Positions 8,164 through 17,040 of a DNA stretch of 64,000 nt are shown here, one piece after another. This stretch comes from UBA2357 sp041678045. GTDB lineage: Bacteria; Pseudomonadota; Gammaproteobacteria; Burkholderiales; Rhodocyclaceae. The notes beneath the pieces were generated by a model. That model had not been told where the DNA came from and searched no databases. It worked only from the letters and a program-made list of their open reading frames with translations. A program made the position numbers and the translations under genes. Each line of letters begins with the position of its first letter. The first letter of the stretch is position 1. The DNA lies in NCBI GenBank assembly GCA_041678045.1, contig JBAYOV010000010.1, positions 11,475-75,474 of the forward strand. The letters are read 5' to 3'.

Positions 8164-10485
8164 ATGATGTCGGTGTTCCAGAGGCCAGGGCGTTTTCGGC
8201 GGCGGTTTGTCCTGTTCATGCTGCTGTCGCTGGTGCCGGCAGTGGTGGCGCTGCTGGTTGCCGGAGCGCTCCAGAAGCGGCATGCAATCGAGGATGCGCG
8301 CCGTTTTGCCCGGCAATATGTGCAATTCACCACGCTGGAACTGCAGCAGGAAGTGCACGCGATGCGCGACCTGCTCACAGCCATTTCGGTGTCTCCGTTG
8401 CTGGTGCCGGACGGCGATGTGGACTGCCGGACGCTCTTCGGGCGTCTGCTGCGCGACCGGCCGGATATCGTCAACCTCGGTCTTGTCGGGCTGGATGGCC
8501 GGATCGTGTGCAGCCTGCAGGAGCATGATCCCGACATCCGGGTGTCTGACCGGGACTATTTCCGGAATGCCCTGAAAACCGGGGAACTGGTGAGCAGCCA
8601 CTACCTCGTGGGGCGGATTTCCGGGGAAGGTGTGGTGGTGTTTGCGCGGCCGGTGCTGGGAGCGTTTGGCGATCCGGCAGGCGTGGCCTTTGTTGCCACC
8701 CGCTTTCATGGCCTGGCCCAGGTGGCGCAGCACACCGATCTTTCGGTGGAGGATGACCTGCTGCTGGTGCTCGATGGGGCAGGCACGGTGGTGGGGCGCT
8801 TCCCCGATGACGGCTCCTGGCGAGGCAGGCAGCATGCCGATCATGCACTGGTGCAGGCGATGCTGGGCAGCGGTTCGGGCGAGGGCGAATTCGTTTCGCT
8901 GGATGGCCGGCCGAGACGCTTTGTGTTCCAGGCACTGGAGGTGTCCGGGGTGCCCGCCTTTCATGTCGCCATTGGCATGGATGAAAGCCATTTGCTCAGC
9001 GATGCGCGCAAGTTCTTCTTGATGGGGCTGCTTGCGGCGCTGCTGGTGACGGCGCTGTCGGTGTCGGTGCTCTGGTTCGGGTTCGGGCGTGGCACAGGAC
9101 GGCAACTTGATCGCATCGTCGCCGCAGCGAACCGGTTGGCGGCCGGCGAGGAGGCGGTGCGTCTGGAAACAGGCCGTGCCGCGCACAGCCGGGATGACGA
9201 GTTCGACATGATCGCGCAGGCCTTCAATGCCCTGTCGGAGGCGCTCGAACAGCGCCGGCACGACTGGCAGCAGGCGCTGCAGGAGGCCGGCACGGCCAAC
9301 CGGATGACCACCTCGATACTCGACTCCCTGAGTGCGCGCATCCAGGTGCTGGACCGCACGGGCCGGGTGATTGCGTGCAACGCCGCCTGCCAGGGCGAGG
9401 CCCTGAGAAACGGGCAGGGGGTCGGGGACAATTACCTGCAGTTGATCGAGCAGGCCGGCTTTCTCGATGCGCAGGTCAGGCACAGCATGTCCAGCGCACT
9501 GCACACCTTGCTGAACACCCCCGGCCGGCCTTGCCTGGCGCCGGACCGGCACTGTCCGAACCCTTGCGCAGTCATCGAGTACCGGCGCATGGACGAGGAG
9601 GAGAGCGAGAGCCGCTGGTATGAGATGCGTGTGACACCGCTGCGGCGTGAGGAGGGCGGGTTGGTGGTGGCCCATGAGGACATCACCGAGCGCAAGCGCC
9701 TGTCGATCCGTCTGGAAGAAATGTTCGAGCAGGTCGAGCGGAGCAACCGGGAACTGCAGGACTTTGCCTACATCGCTTCTCACGACCTGCAGGAGCCCTT
9801 GCGCAAAGTGATCGCGTTCGCGGATCGCATCGAAAGCCAGTATGCCCCGGTGCTCGACGAGCGGGGGCTGGACTATCTCGCACGCATGAGCGGGGCAGCC
9901 CGGCGCATGCAGGTGCTCATCGACGACCTGCTGGCCATGTCGCGGGTGACGACCCGGGCGGCGCCCATGCAACGGCTCGACTTGGGCGAAATCACTGCGC
10001 AGGTGCTGGTCGATCTGGACGAACGCTTGCGCGAAAGCGGGGGCCGGGTGCGTGTGGGGCCGCTGCCGGAAGTGGAGGCCGACCCGACGCAGATGCGTCA
10101 GTTGATGCAGAACCTGATTGGCAATGCCCTGAAGTTCGTTGCGCCCGGACAGTCACCGGAAGTTGAGGTGTGCACCGAAGAGGCGCCGGGAGGCTGGGTG
10201 ACGTTGTGTGTTCAGGACAGGGGGATTGGTCTGGACGATGAGGACGGGGCGCGCATCTTCTCGCCTTTCGTGCGCCTGCAGGGCCGGGGGGCGTTTCCCG
10301 GCAGCGGTCTGGGGCTGGCCGTCGTGAAGCGCATTGTGGACCGGCATGGTGGCCGGGTGTGGGCAGGGGCGCGCCCGGGGGGCGGGGCCTGTTTCCGGGT
10401 GAGCCTGCCGGTGGCGCAGCCGCCTGCCGCAGCAGGGCTGGACAGCGTCCCCGAAACCACCGTCCGGAGCGGTTGCATGCCCTGA
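8164..10485 (+). CDS. Membrane-bound sensor histidine kinase (Cache-like sensor, HAMP, PAS, HisKA, HATPase)
   Basis: AGGAGG at 8151-8156 sets the ATG at 8164; in-frame codons further upstream lack such a site. The 773-residue protein has a first transmembrane helix (about 17-38) and an extracytoplasmic Cache-like region. A second helix (LLAALLVTALSVSVLWFGF, about 290-310) is followed by HAMP, a PAS region, and HisKA with ASHDLQEPLRK (phosphoacceptor His ~540). The ATPase domain has NLIGNALKF, DRGIGL and GSGLGLAVVKR. The HisKA subtype resembles that of Cph1-type kinases, whose partners are small Rcp1-like receivers, and one such receiver gene follows. The ligand is unknown. A possible regulator of the surrounding biosynthetic genes, by position only. 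Confidence 0.9.
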   Translation: MMSVFQRPGRFRRRFVLFMLLSLVPAVVALLVAGALQKRHAIEDARRFARQYVQFTTLELQQEVHAMRDLLTAISVSPLLVPDGDVDCRTLFGRLLRDRPDIVNLGLVGLDGRIVCSLQEHDPDIRVSDRDYFRNALKTGELVSSHYLVGRISGEGVVVFARPVLGAFGDPAGVAFVATRFHGLAQVAQHTDLSVEDDLLLVLDGAGTVVGRFPDDGSWRGRQHADHALVQAMLGSGSGEGEFVSLDGRPRRFVFQALEVSGVPAFHVAIGMDESHLLSDARKFFLMGLLAALLVTALSVSVLWFGFGRGTGRQLDRIVAAANRLAAGEEAVRLETGRAAHSRDDEFDMIAQAFNALSEALEQRRHDWQQALQEAGTANRMTTSILDSLSARIQVLDRTGRVIACNAACQGEALRNGQGVGDNYLQLIEQAGFLDAQVRHSMSSALHTLLNTPGRPCLAPDRHCPNPCAVIEYRRMDEEESESRWYEMRVTPLRREEGGLVVAHEDITERKRLSIRLEEMFEQVERSNRELQDFAYIASHDLQEPLRKVIAFADRIESQYAPVLDERGLDYLARMSGAARRMQVLIDDLLAMSRVTTRAAPMQRLDLGEITAQVLVDLDERLRESGGRVRVGPLPEVEADPTQMRQLMQNLIGNALKFVAPGQSPEVEVCTEEAPGGWVTLCVQDRGIGLDDEDGARIFSPFVRLQGRGAFPGSGLGLAVVKRIVDRHGGRVWAGARPGGGACFRVSLPVAQPPAAAGLDSVPETTVRSGCMP

Positions 10486-10602
10486 GATTTTGCAAAAAGG
10501 ATATTTCCGGTCGCTTCTTGAGGTGGGTCAAGCATCCGCGCCAGCTTTGTGCCATGATTTCCCGAAGATACATTCATCGATTCATCGGGCGTGGAACTTG
10601 AT

Positions 10603-11040
10603 ATGGTTGAATCGCGTGCGCTCCCGTGCGTCGTGCTTGCAGATGACGACCCTGACGATTGTCTGCTGATGTGCGATGCCTTCAGCGAAGCCGGTGTGCA
10701 GGTCGAACTGCACACACTGCAGGACGGCGAGATGCTGCTCGACTTCCTGCTGTGCCGTGAAGGCCAGACCGGCTGTGCGACCGGTGCCCTGCCGGTGCTC
10801 GTGGTGTGCGACATCAACATGCCGCGTCTGAGCGGCCTGGAAGCGGTGAGGCAGTTGCGCGCCGAAGATCGTCTGGCCAGCGTTCCCGTGGTGATGATGA
10901 CCTCCTCGCGTCGTGAAGAGGATCGCCAGCGTTCGTTCGACTGTGGTGCGAGCGGGCATTATGTGAAGCCTTCGTCCTATCGCGAAATGGTCGACATGGT
11001 GCGCGAAATCATGGCACGCTTCGTATCGCGTACGGCCTGA
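10603..11040 (+). CDS. Single-domain response regulator (Rcp1/CheY-like)
   Basis: This ~145-residue receiver domain has no output domain. Acidic pocket residues are in LADDDPDD, the phosphoacceptor Asp is ~70 in VVCDINMPRLSG, the switch Ser/Thr is in MMTSS and the lysine is in HYVKPSS. This is the Rcp1 subclass usually paired with Cph1-like kinases, matching the kinase gene upstream. The start is uncertain: a GTG at 10591 is also possible, and neither has a strong ribosome-binding site. Confidence 0.9.
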   Translation: MVESRALPCVVLADDDPDDCLLMCDAFSEAGVQVELHTLQDGEMLLDFLLCREGQTGCATGALPVLVVCDINMPRLSGLEAVRQLRAEDRLASVPVVMMTSSRREEDRQRSFDCGASGHYVKPSSYREMVDMVREIMARFVSRTA

Positions 11041-11084
11041 ACGTTCGTTCTGCACACCCTTTCACCCCGTTTCCAGATACGCGC

Positions 11085-13649
11085 ATGACCGTGACCACGC
11101 TGTCTTCTCCTTCTGTCTGTTCAGTGCTGGTCATCGACGATGACGAGGACGATTTCATTCTCGTGCGCGACATGCTCGCCGATGTCGGCGGGGCCGCCTA
11201 CCGGGTGGAATGGGTGAGGCACGGGGCCGAGGCGATTGCGCGGATCGGCCAGGGTGGCGTGGACGCCTGCCTGCTCGATTACCGCCTGGGGGGTGAGGAC
11301 GGTCTCGATGTGCTGCGCAGGCTGGTTGCCCTGCCGCGTCACCCGGCGGTCGTCATCGCCACCGGGCAGGGCAACGATCAGATCGACCGCCAGGCGGTGG
11401 AGATTGGCGCGGCCGACTATCTGGTGAAGCGCGAAATGACCTCCGACCGGCTCGATCGCGCGCTCAGATACGCCGTCGGGCAGCGCCGCATGATGCTCAC
11501 CCTGTCCGAACGCGAGGAACGCCTGCGCCTGATGCATCGCGCCATCCAGTCGGCGGTCAATGGCGTGCTGATCTGCGATGCCCGCACCGACGACTTTCCG
11601 ATCGTGTTCGCGAATGCGGCTTTCGAGCGGATTACCGGTTATCGGCACGACGAGGTGCTGGGGCGCAATCCGCGCTTCCTGAACCAGCACGGGGACGAAC
11701 ACCGCGACGCACAGCAGATGCAGCAGATTCACCAGGCGCTGCAGGAGCGGCACGAGGTGCACGTGGTGCTGCGCAATTTTCGCAAGAGCGGGGACATGTT
11801 CTGGAACGACATGTTCATTGCCCCGGTGCGCGACGAGGAGGGCGAGGTCAGCCATTTTGTCGGCATCATCAACGATGTCACCGCGAACAAGCGCTACGAA
11901 CAGGAACTGGCTCATCAGGCTACGCACGATGCGCTCACCGGCCTGCCCAACCGCAACCTGCTGGCCGACCGCTTGTTGCAGGCCGTTGCGCAGGCCCGGC
12001 GCCACCAGCGCAACGTGGGGGTCCTGTTCATCGATCTGGACCACTTCAAGGTGGTCAATGATGGCATCGGCCATCACGTGGGCGATGCCCTGCTGCAGGT
12101 GGTGGCGCGCAGGATGTCGGAGATCGTGCGCGAAGGCGACACGGTGTCCAGGCTGGGGGGCGATGAGTTCGTGATCGTCTGCCCGGAGCTGGACGCTGAG
12201 GACGACGTGATGCCGGTGGTCGAGCGGCTGTACCGGGTGCTTGAAGAGGCGGTCATGCTGGAGGGCGAGCAACTGCGCATCGGCGCCAGCATGGGGCTGG
12301 CCTTCTTTCCTAAGGACGGCGACGATGCGCAGACCCTGCTGCGCAATGCCGACCTTGCAATGTACCGGGCAAAGGACTGCGGACGGGGGCAGTTCCAGTG
12401 CTTCAAACCCGAGCTCGACCGCATGATTTCCGAGCGGGTGCGCATCGAGACGATGTTGCGCCGTGCCCTGGAGCGCGGCGAGTTCGAGCTGCACTATCAG
12501 CCGCAGGTCAGCGCGGTGTCCGGCCAACTGAGCGGGCTGGAGGCCCTGGTGCGCTGGCGCCATCCCGAGCGTGGCCTGATGTTGCCCGGCCAGTTCATCC
12601 AGGTGGCCGAGGAAACCCGGCTGATCGTGCCGATTGGCGAGTGGGTGCTGGAGGAGGCCTGCCGCCAGATGGTGGCGTGGCGGCGCGATCATGACATTGC
12701 CGTACCGGTGGCGGTGAATGTGTCGGTGGCGCAGTTGCAGCGCAATGACTTTCTGGGCACGGTGGGCGACGTGCTGCAGCGCACCGGCCTTGAGCCGCAG
12801 TGGCTTGAGCTGGAGATCACCGAAAGTCTGGTGATGGACAACCCCGAAACCCTGTGCGCGCTGTTTCAGGGCCTGAAGGATCTCGGCGTGCGCATCTGTG
12901 TGGACGATTTCGGCACCGGGTATTCGAACCTGTCCTATCTCAAGCGGCTGCCGGTGGACCGGCTGAAGATCGATCAGTCCTTCGTGCGCGACATCGTGGT
13001 CGATCCGGGCGATGCCGCGATCTGCCGCGCCATCATTGCCGTGGCGCACAACCTGCGGCTGGGGGTGGTGGCCGAAGGCGTGGAAACCGAGGCGCAGGCC
13101 GTGTATCTGGGGCGCAGCTTCTGTGACGACCTGCAGGGTTACCACATCCAGCGCCCCATACCGGCCGGGGATGTGCCGGCGCTGCTGAAGGGGGCGGCGC
13201 CGATGTTCTCGCCTCCCGAGCCGCTCAGGTCGGTGCGCACGCTGCTGGTGGTCGATGACGAGGTGAATGTGCTGGCTGCCGTGCGGCGGCTGTTGCGCGC
13301 AGACGGCTACAAGGTGCTCACCGCCCAGACCGCCGAAGAGGGCTTTGCCCAGCTCGCATCGCATGAGGTGCAGGTGGTGATTGCAGATCAGCGACTGGGC
13401 ACCACCATGACCGGCGCCCAGTTCCTGGAGCGGGTGAAGGACCTGCATCCGCGCACGCTGCGTATCGTGCTGTCCGGATACACCGATCTGGACGCCGTCA
13501 CGCAATCGGTCAATCGCGGGGCGATCTACAAATTCCTGCTGAAGCCCTGGGACAACGAGCATCTGCGCAATGAGTTGCGCGAGGCCTTCTGGCACCAGGA
13601 GCTCAATGCAGCGGTGCCGCCCGGGGTGCTCGATGCCGCTGCCGGTTGA
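11085..13649 (+). CDS. Response regulator with PAS, GGDEF, EAL and a second receiver domain (c-di-GMP turnover)
   Basis: This 854-residue protein reads REC (phosphoacceptor Asp in DACLLDYRLGG), then PAS/PAC (about 150-275), then GGDEF. The active site RLGGDEFVIV is intact. An EAL domain follows with GLEALVRW, ITESLVM and DDFGTGYSNLSYLK intact. A C-terminal receiver (ADQRLGTTMTG, LSGYTD, LKPW) closes the protein. Both catalytic motifs look functional, so it could make or degrade c-di-GMP depending on phosphorylation. A receiver at each end is unusual; the C-terminal one resembles those fused to HD-GYP regulators. It lies between two histidine kinase genes on the same strand. Confidence 0.93.
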   Translation: MTVTTLSSPSVCSVLVIDDDEDDFILVRDMLADVGGAAYRVEWVRHGAEAIARIGQGGVDACLLDYRLGGEDGLDVLRRLVALPRHPAVVIATGQGNDQIDRQAVEIGAADYLVKREMTSDRLDRALRYAVGQRRMMLTLSEREERLRLMHRAIQSAVNGVLICDARTDDFPIVFANAAFERITGYRHDEVLGRNPRFLNQHGDEHRDAQQMQQIHQALQERHEVHVVLRNFRKSGDMFWNDMFIAPVRDEEGEVSHFVGIINDVTANKRYEQELAHQATHDALTGLPNRNLLADRLLQAVAQARRHQRNVGVLFIDLDHFKVVNDGIGHHVGDALLQVVARRMSEIVREGDTVSRLGGDEFVIVCPELDAEDDVMPVVERLYRVLEEAVMLEGEQLRIGASMGLAFFPKDGDDAQTLLRNADLAMYRAKDCGRGQFQCFKPELDRMISERVRIETMLRRALERGEFELHYQPQVSAVSGQLSGLEALVRWRHPERGLMLPGQFIQVAEETRLIVPIGEWVLEEACRQMVAWRRDHDIAVPVAVNVSVAQLQRNDFLGTVGDVLQRTGLEPQWLELEITESLVMDNPETLCALFQGLKDLGVRICVDDFGTGYSNLSYLKRLPVDRLKIDQSFVRDIVVDPGDAAICRAIIAVAHNLRLGVVAEGVETEAQAVYLGRSFCDDLQGYHIQRPIPAGDVPALLKGAAPMFSPPEPLRSVRTLLVVDDEVNVLAAVRRLLRADGYKVLTAQTAEEGFAQLASHEVQVVIADQRLGTTMTGAQFLERVKDLHPRTLRIVLSGYTDLDAVTQSVNRGAIYKFLLKPWDNEHLRNELREAFWHQELNAAVPPGVLDAAAG

Positions 13650-13693
13650 GCCCGGGGCCACGGTCACAGGTTTCTCATACCTACGGGGCGAGC

Positions 13694-15232
13694 ATGAGTG
13701 AGGATGAACCGAACGGGGAGGGGCGGACGCATGGCACCGTGTCCCATCGGGCCGAAGAAACCCTGCGCCAGCAAACCGCCCTGCTGAGCATGGCCTCGCG
13801 CCTTGGCCGGCTGGGCGTCTGGCTGGTGGAAGGGGCAAGCGGCCGGCTGGTGTGGTCGGACGAGGTGCGCCGCATTCTCGAGGCGCCGGCCGGCTATGAA
13901 CCGGCGCTGGAGCGCGATGTGCCGGCGCTCTACACCCCACAGTACCGCGATGCCGTGGCCGCCGCCGTGGCCGAGTGCATGGCGCGGGGCACGCCGATAG
14001 ACATGCAGGCGGACATTTTCACGATGAAGGGCCGGCTGCTGCGGGTCCACATCCTGGGCGAGGCAGGGCGCGATGTCTCGGGGCGCATCGTGCGGGTGCA
14101 GGGCACTTTTCAGGACATCACCGAGCATTACCAACTGGTGCAGCGCCTGGCCGACAGCGAGGCCCGCTTCCGGGAAATCGCCGAAAACATCCGCGATGTG
14201 TTCTGGGTGCGCGGTGTGGACTGGAAGGTGACGTATGTCAGTCCGGCCTACGAAAACATCTGGGGGCGCCCCTGCGAGGAGCTGTATGCGGATCCGCCGT
14301 CGTGGCGCGCTTCGATTCACCCGGACGATCTGCCCAGGGTGCTGGCCGCAGGCGCCGACATCGCATGCGAGTACCGCTGCGAATACCGGATCGTCAGGGC
14401 GGACGGCTCGGAACGCTGGATCGTCGACAGCGGCTTTCCGGTGTTCGACGACAACGGCCAGGTGCTCAGGGTTACCGGCGTGGCCCGCGACATTACCGAC
14501 CGCAAGCGTGTCGAGCATGACCTGCGCCGTGCGCTGGAACGGCTCGAACACAGCAACCGCGAACTGGAAGACTTTGCCTATGTGGCCTCGCATGACCTGC
14601 AGGAGCCCTTGCGCAAGATCCGCGTCTTCGCCGACCGTCTCGGCGGCCGTGCAGAACGCCTGGATGAGCAGCAGCGCGACTACCTGGCGCGCATGTCGGC
14701 GGCCGCCGACCGCATGCAAAACCTGATTCTGGCCTTGCTCGACTATTCCAGAGTGTCCACCCGGGCGCAGACCCTGCAGAGGGTCGGGCTCGATGCGATA
14801 CTCGATCAGGTGCTCGGGGACCTGGAGTTGAGCATCGCAGAGCATGGCGCGCGCATTGTGCGTGATCCTCTGCCCGAAGTGCTGGGCGATCCGCTGCAGT
14901 TGCAGCAATTGATGCAGAACCTGATTGCCAATGCGCTCAAGTTCCACCCCCCCGGCGTCGTGCCGGTGGTGCACGTGCGGGGCGGGATCGAGCACGGGGC
15001 GCCGTACCTGTGCGTGGCCGACAACGGCATCGGCATCGATCCGGCACATGTGACGCGCATCTTCCGCCCCTTTCAGCGCCTGCACGGCCGGAGCCGTTAC
15101 GAAGGCAGCGGAATCGGGCTGGCCATCGTGAAGAAGATTGCCGAGCGGCATGGCGCACAGGTGCAGGTGCGCAGCCAGCCGGGGGCGGGCGCCGAGTTTT
15201 GCGTGCGCTTTGCCCACGTACCGCCTTCCTGA
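13694..15232 (+). CDS. Soluble PAS-containing sensor histidine kinase
   Basis: This 512-residue cytoplasmic kinase has two PAS/PAC units (about 30-145 and 150-280), HisKA with ASHDLQEPLRK (phosphoacceptor His ~300), and an ATPase domain with NLIANALKF, DNGIGID and GSGIGLAIVKK. No transmembrane helix is visible, so it should sense an internal signal. Its HisKA is close to that of the membrane kinase at 8164, suggesting a shared ancestor and possibly a shared receiver. The ATG at 13694 avoids overlap with the preceding gene; an in-frame TTG overlapping its stop is the alternative. Confidence 0.9.
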   Translation: MSEDEPNGEGRTHGTVSHRAEETLRQQTALLSMASRLGRLGVWLVEGASGRLVWSDEVRRILEAPAGYEPALERDVPALYTPQYRDAVAAAVAECMARGTPIDMQADIFTMKGRLLRVHILGEAGRDVSGRIVRVQGTFQDITEHYQLVQRLADSEARFREIAENIRDVFWVRGVDWKVTYVSPAYENIWGRPCEELYADPPSWRASIHPDDLPRVLAAGADIACEYRCEYRIVRADGSERWIVDSGFPVFDDNGQVLRVTGVARDITDRKRVEHDLRRALERLEHSNRELEDFAYVASHDLQEPLRKIRVFADRLGGRAERLDEQQRDYLARMSAAADRMQNLILALLDYSRVSTRAQTLQRVGLDAILDQVLGDLELSIAEHGARIVRDPLPEVLGDPLQLQQLMQNLIANALKFHPPGVVPVVHVRGGIEHGAPYLCVADNGIGIDPAHVTRIFRPFQRLHGRSRYEGSGIGLAIVKKIAERHGAQVQVRSQPGAGAEFCVRFAHVPPS

Positions 15233-15277
15233 GTCTGCCGAAACCCTGTGCCGGCAAGGTCCTTCGGCATGCTGTTT

Positions 15278-15302
15278 CCGTTCGCCCCGAGCTTGTTGAA
15301 GG
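15278..15302 (-). repeat. REP-like repeat copy 1
   Basis: On the minus strand this reads CCTTCAACAAGCTC followed by GGGGCGAACGG. It differs at four positions from the copy at 16244-16268. Elements with the core CCTTCGACAAGCTCAGGAC are widespread in betaproteobacterial intergenic DNA. It lies between the kinase gene and the type II thioesterase gene. Confidence 0.7.
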
Positions 15303-15333
15303 GCGCTGCCGGGACCGGGCTTCGACAGCGCCT

Positions 15334-15352
15334 GTCCTGAGCTCGACGAAGG
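15334..15352 (-). repeat. REP-like repeat copy 2 (half element)
   Basis: On the minus strand this is CCTTCGTCGAGCTCAGGAC, a 19-base match (two differences) to the core of the copy at 16244. It is 31 bp from copy 1. The interval contains CTTCGACAG, so this stretch can fold into a long imperfect hairpin. It may act as a bidirectional attenuator, which is inference. Confidence 0.6.
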
Positions 15353-15436
15353 ACTCAATCCGGACGGTTGGCAGTGACTTTACGGGTCGGGTGAATATAA
15401 TGCTTGCCAGTCGAATTTTTCAGGGATGCCGAAAGC

Positions 15437-16189
15437 ATGAACGATTTACCGGTCACCTTGTTCTGTCTGCCCTATGCCGGGGGCAATGCACACAGCTATC
15501 GGCCCCTGACGCAGGCCCTGTCGTCGCGGGTGCAGGCGCGCACGCTCGAACTGCCCGGGCGTGGGGTGCGGGGCGGGGAACCCCTGTGTCGCGACATGCA
15601 GGCGCTGGTCGACGATGTGTTCGCGCAACTCGCACCGCAGGCGGTGAAGATCCCCTTTGCGCTGTTCGGTCACAGCATGGGCGGGCTGCTGGCCTATCTG
15701 TGCGCGCTGCGGCTGCGCGATGCGGGTTTGCCTGCGCCACGGGCGCTGTTCGTGTCGGCGCAGGAAGCCCCCGCGCGGCGCGGCGCACCGCCGCAGCCAC
15801 CGCGCCATCTGCTGCCGGATGCCGCCTTTCTGGAGATGCTGCGCGCGCTGGGTGGCTGCCCTGACGAGGTACTCGCCGAGCCGCAGCTGATGGCCTACTT
15901 CACGCCCATCCTGCGCGCCGACTTTCAGGCAGTGGATGGCTGGCGGCACCGCCCGCACCGGCCCCTCGATGTGCCGCTCACGGTGTTGCTTGGCGAAGAT
16001 GACTGCGTGTGCGAGCAGGCCGCAGCCGCCTGGGCGGAAGAAACCCATGGCCGCTTTGCCCTGCGCCGTTTTCCGGGCGGGCATTTCTACATCCAGCAGC
16101 ACTGGAGCGACCTGGCCGAGCTGATCGCGGAGCAGCTTGCGCCGGCTCCCCGTCACGCTCAAGTCGAGCGGAAGCATACGCCTGCCTGA
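15437..16189 (+). CDS. Type II thioesterase (editing thioesterase of NRPS/PKS)
   Basis: This 250-residue alpha/beta hydrolase has the type II signatures: LFCLPYAGGNAHSY at the N-terminus, nucleophile GHSMGG (Ser ~80), the Asp in LLGEDDCVC and the His in FPGGHFYIQQHW. Such enzymes clear mis-primed or stalled acyl groups from carrier domains. It likely serves the NRPS at the left end of the window although about 9 kb of other genes intervene. The stop is 3 bp before the phosphopantetheinyl transferase frame, consistent with co-transcription. Confidence 0.92.
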   Translation: MNDLPVTLFCLPYAGGNAHSYRPLTQALSSRVQARTLELPGRGVRGGEPLCRDMQALVDDVFAQLAPQAVKIPFALFGHSMGGLLAYLCALRLRDAGLPAPRALFVSAQEAPARRGAPPQPPRHLLPDAAFLEMLRALGGCPDEVLAEPQLMAYFTPILRADFQAVDGWRHRPHRPLDVPLTVLLGEDDCVCEQAAAAWAEETHGRFALRRFPGGHFYIQQHWSDLAELIAEQLAPAPRHAQVERKHTPA

Positions 16190-16192
16190 GAC

Positions 16193-17026
16193 ATGTGCAG
16201 TCAGCGTCGCAGTGAGCGTGAAAGGCGCCCGCTCACGGTGAGCCCTTCGACAAGCTCAGGACAAACGGAAACGCACGATAGCCCGATCGGGCCCACCCTG
16301 CGGCTGCACCGGGTGCGCTGGCCGGTGTTGCCGCGCATTGTGCTGTCGCCCGAGCATATTGACTGCGTGCTGCTCGATGCCGGCGCGCAGCCGGGCGCAG
16401 TGTGCGGCGCCATCCGGCAGCGGGTCAGCCCGCAGGAGTGGCAGCAGGCGCAGCGTTACCGCCAGCCGGACGATGCCGCGCGCCACCTGCTTGGCCGCGC
16501 CTTGTTGCGGCAGGTGTTCGGCGACCACCTGGGGCGTTCTCCCTGGCTGACCGACTTCGCGCGCAACCCCTGGGGCAAGCCCCTGTTGCCGCATGACGTG
16601 CCGGGCGTGGCGGTGCACTTCAACCTCTCGCACAGTGGCCGCTGGGTGGTGGCGGCGTTCAGCCTGATGGGGACCCCCGGGGTCGATGTGGAGCGGCTGG
16701 CTTCGGTGGCCGGTGTGGCACATGCCAGTGTCTCCACCGAACTCGCCGGGCAGTTGCACCCGGCCGAAGCGGCCGAGGTGCTGGCCGCGCCGCCCGAGGC
16801 CCGGGATCGCGCCTTTCTGCGGTGCTGGGTGCGCAAGGAGGCGGTGCTCAAGGCGTTGGGCGAGGGGCTGAGCCGGCCGCTGGCGTCTTTCCGGGTGCGC
16901 TGCAGCAGCGCACCGGACGACTGGCTGCTGCAGGCTCCGGCCGATGCTCCGCTGGCGCGCTGGCAGTGTCGCGATGTGGCGGTCGATGCCGGGCATGCCT
17001 GCAGCCTCGCCTGGCTGGCGCCCTGA
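16193..17026 (+). CDS. 4'-phosphopantetheinyl transferase (Sfp type)
   Basis: The protein carries the Sfp-family signatures NPWGKPLLP, VHFNLSHSGRWVVAAF, GVDVERL with the Mg-binding Asp and Glu, and FLRCWVRKEAVLKALGEGL. It transfers the phosphopantetheine arm from CoA to carrier domains and so activates the NRPS carrier domain. The first ~30 residues from the ATG at 16193 include SPSTSSGQT, which is encoded by a REP-like repeat. True translation may therefore begin further in, for example at the GTG at 16313 shortly before WPVLPRIVL. Confidence 0.88.
   Translation: MCSQRRSERERRPLTVSPSTSSGQTETHDSPIGPTLRLHRVRWPVLPRIVLSPEHIDCVLLDAGAQPGAVCGAIRQRVSPQEWQQAQRYRQPDDAARHLLGRALLRQVFGDHLGRSPWLTDFARNPWGKPLLPHDVPGVAVHFNLSHSGRWVVAAFSLMGTPGVDVERLASVAGVAHASVSTELAGQLHPAEAAEVLAAPPEARDRAFLRCWVRKEAVLKALGEGLSRPLASFRVRCSSAPDDWLLQAPADAPLARWQCRDVAVDAGHACSLAWLAP
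16244..16268 (+). repeat. REP-like repeat copy 3
   Basis: This copy reads CCTTCGACAAGCTCAGGAC plus AAACGG in the orientation opposite to copies 1 and 2, so the type II thioesterase gene is bracketed by inverted copies. It overlaps the 5' end of the phosphopantetheinyl transferase frame. Confidence 0.7.
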
Positions 17027-17040
17027 GCGGGAGGGAATGT

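Noticed and set aside
11121..13940. 939-codon open frame on the minus strand opposite the GGDEF-EAL gene
   Set aside because: Shadow frame; it has no start signals and no domain, while the plus strand has intact GGDEF, EAL and receiver motifs.
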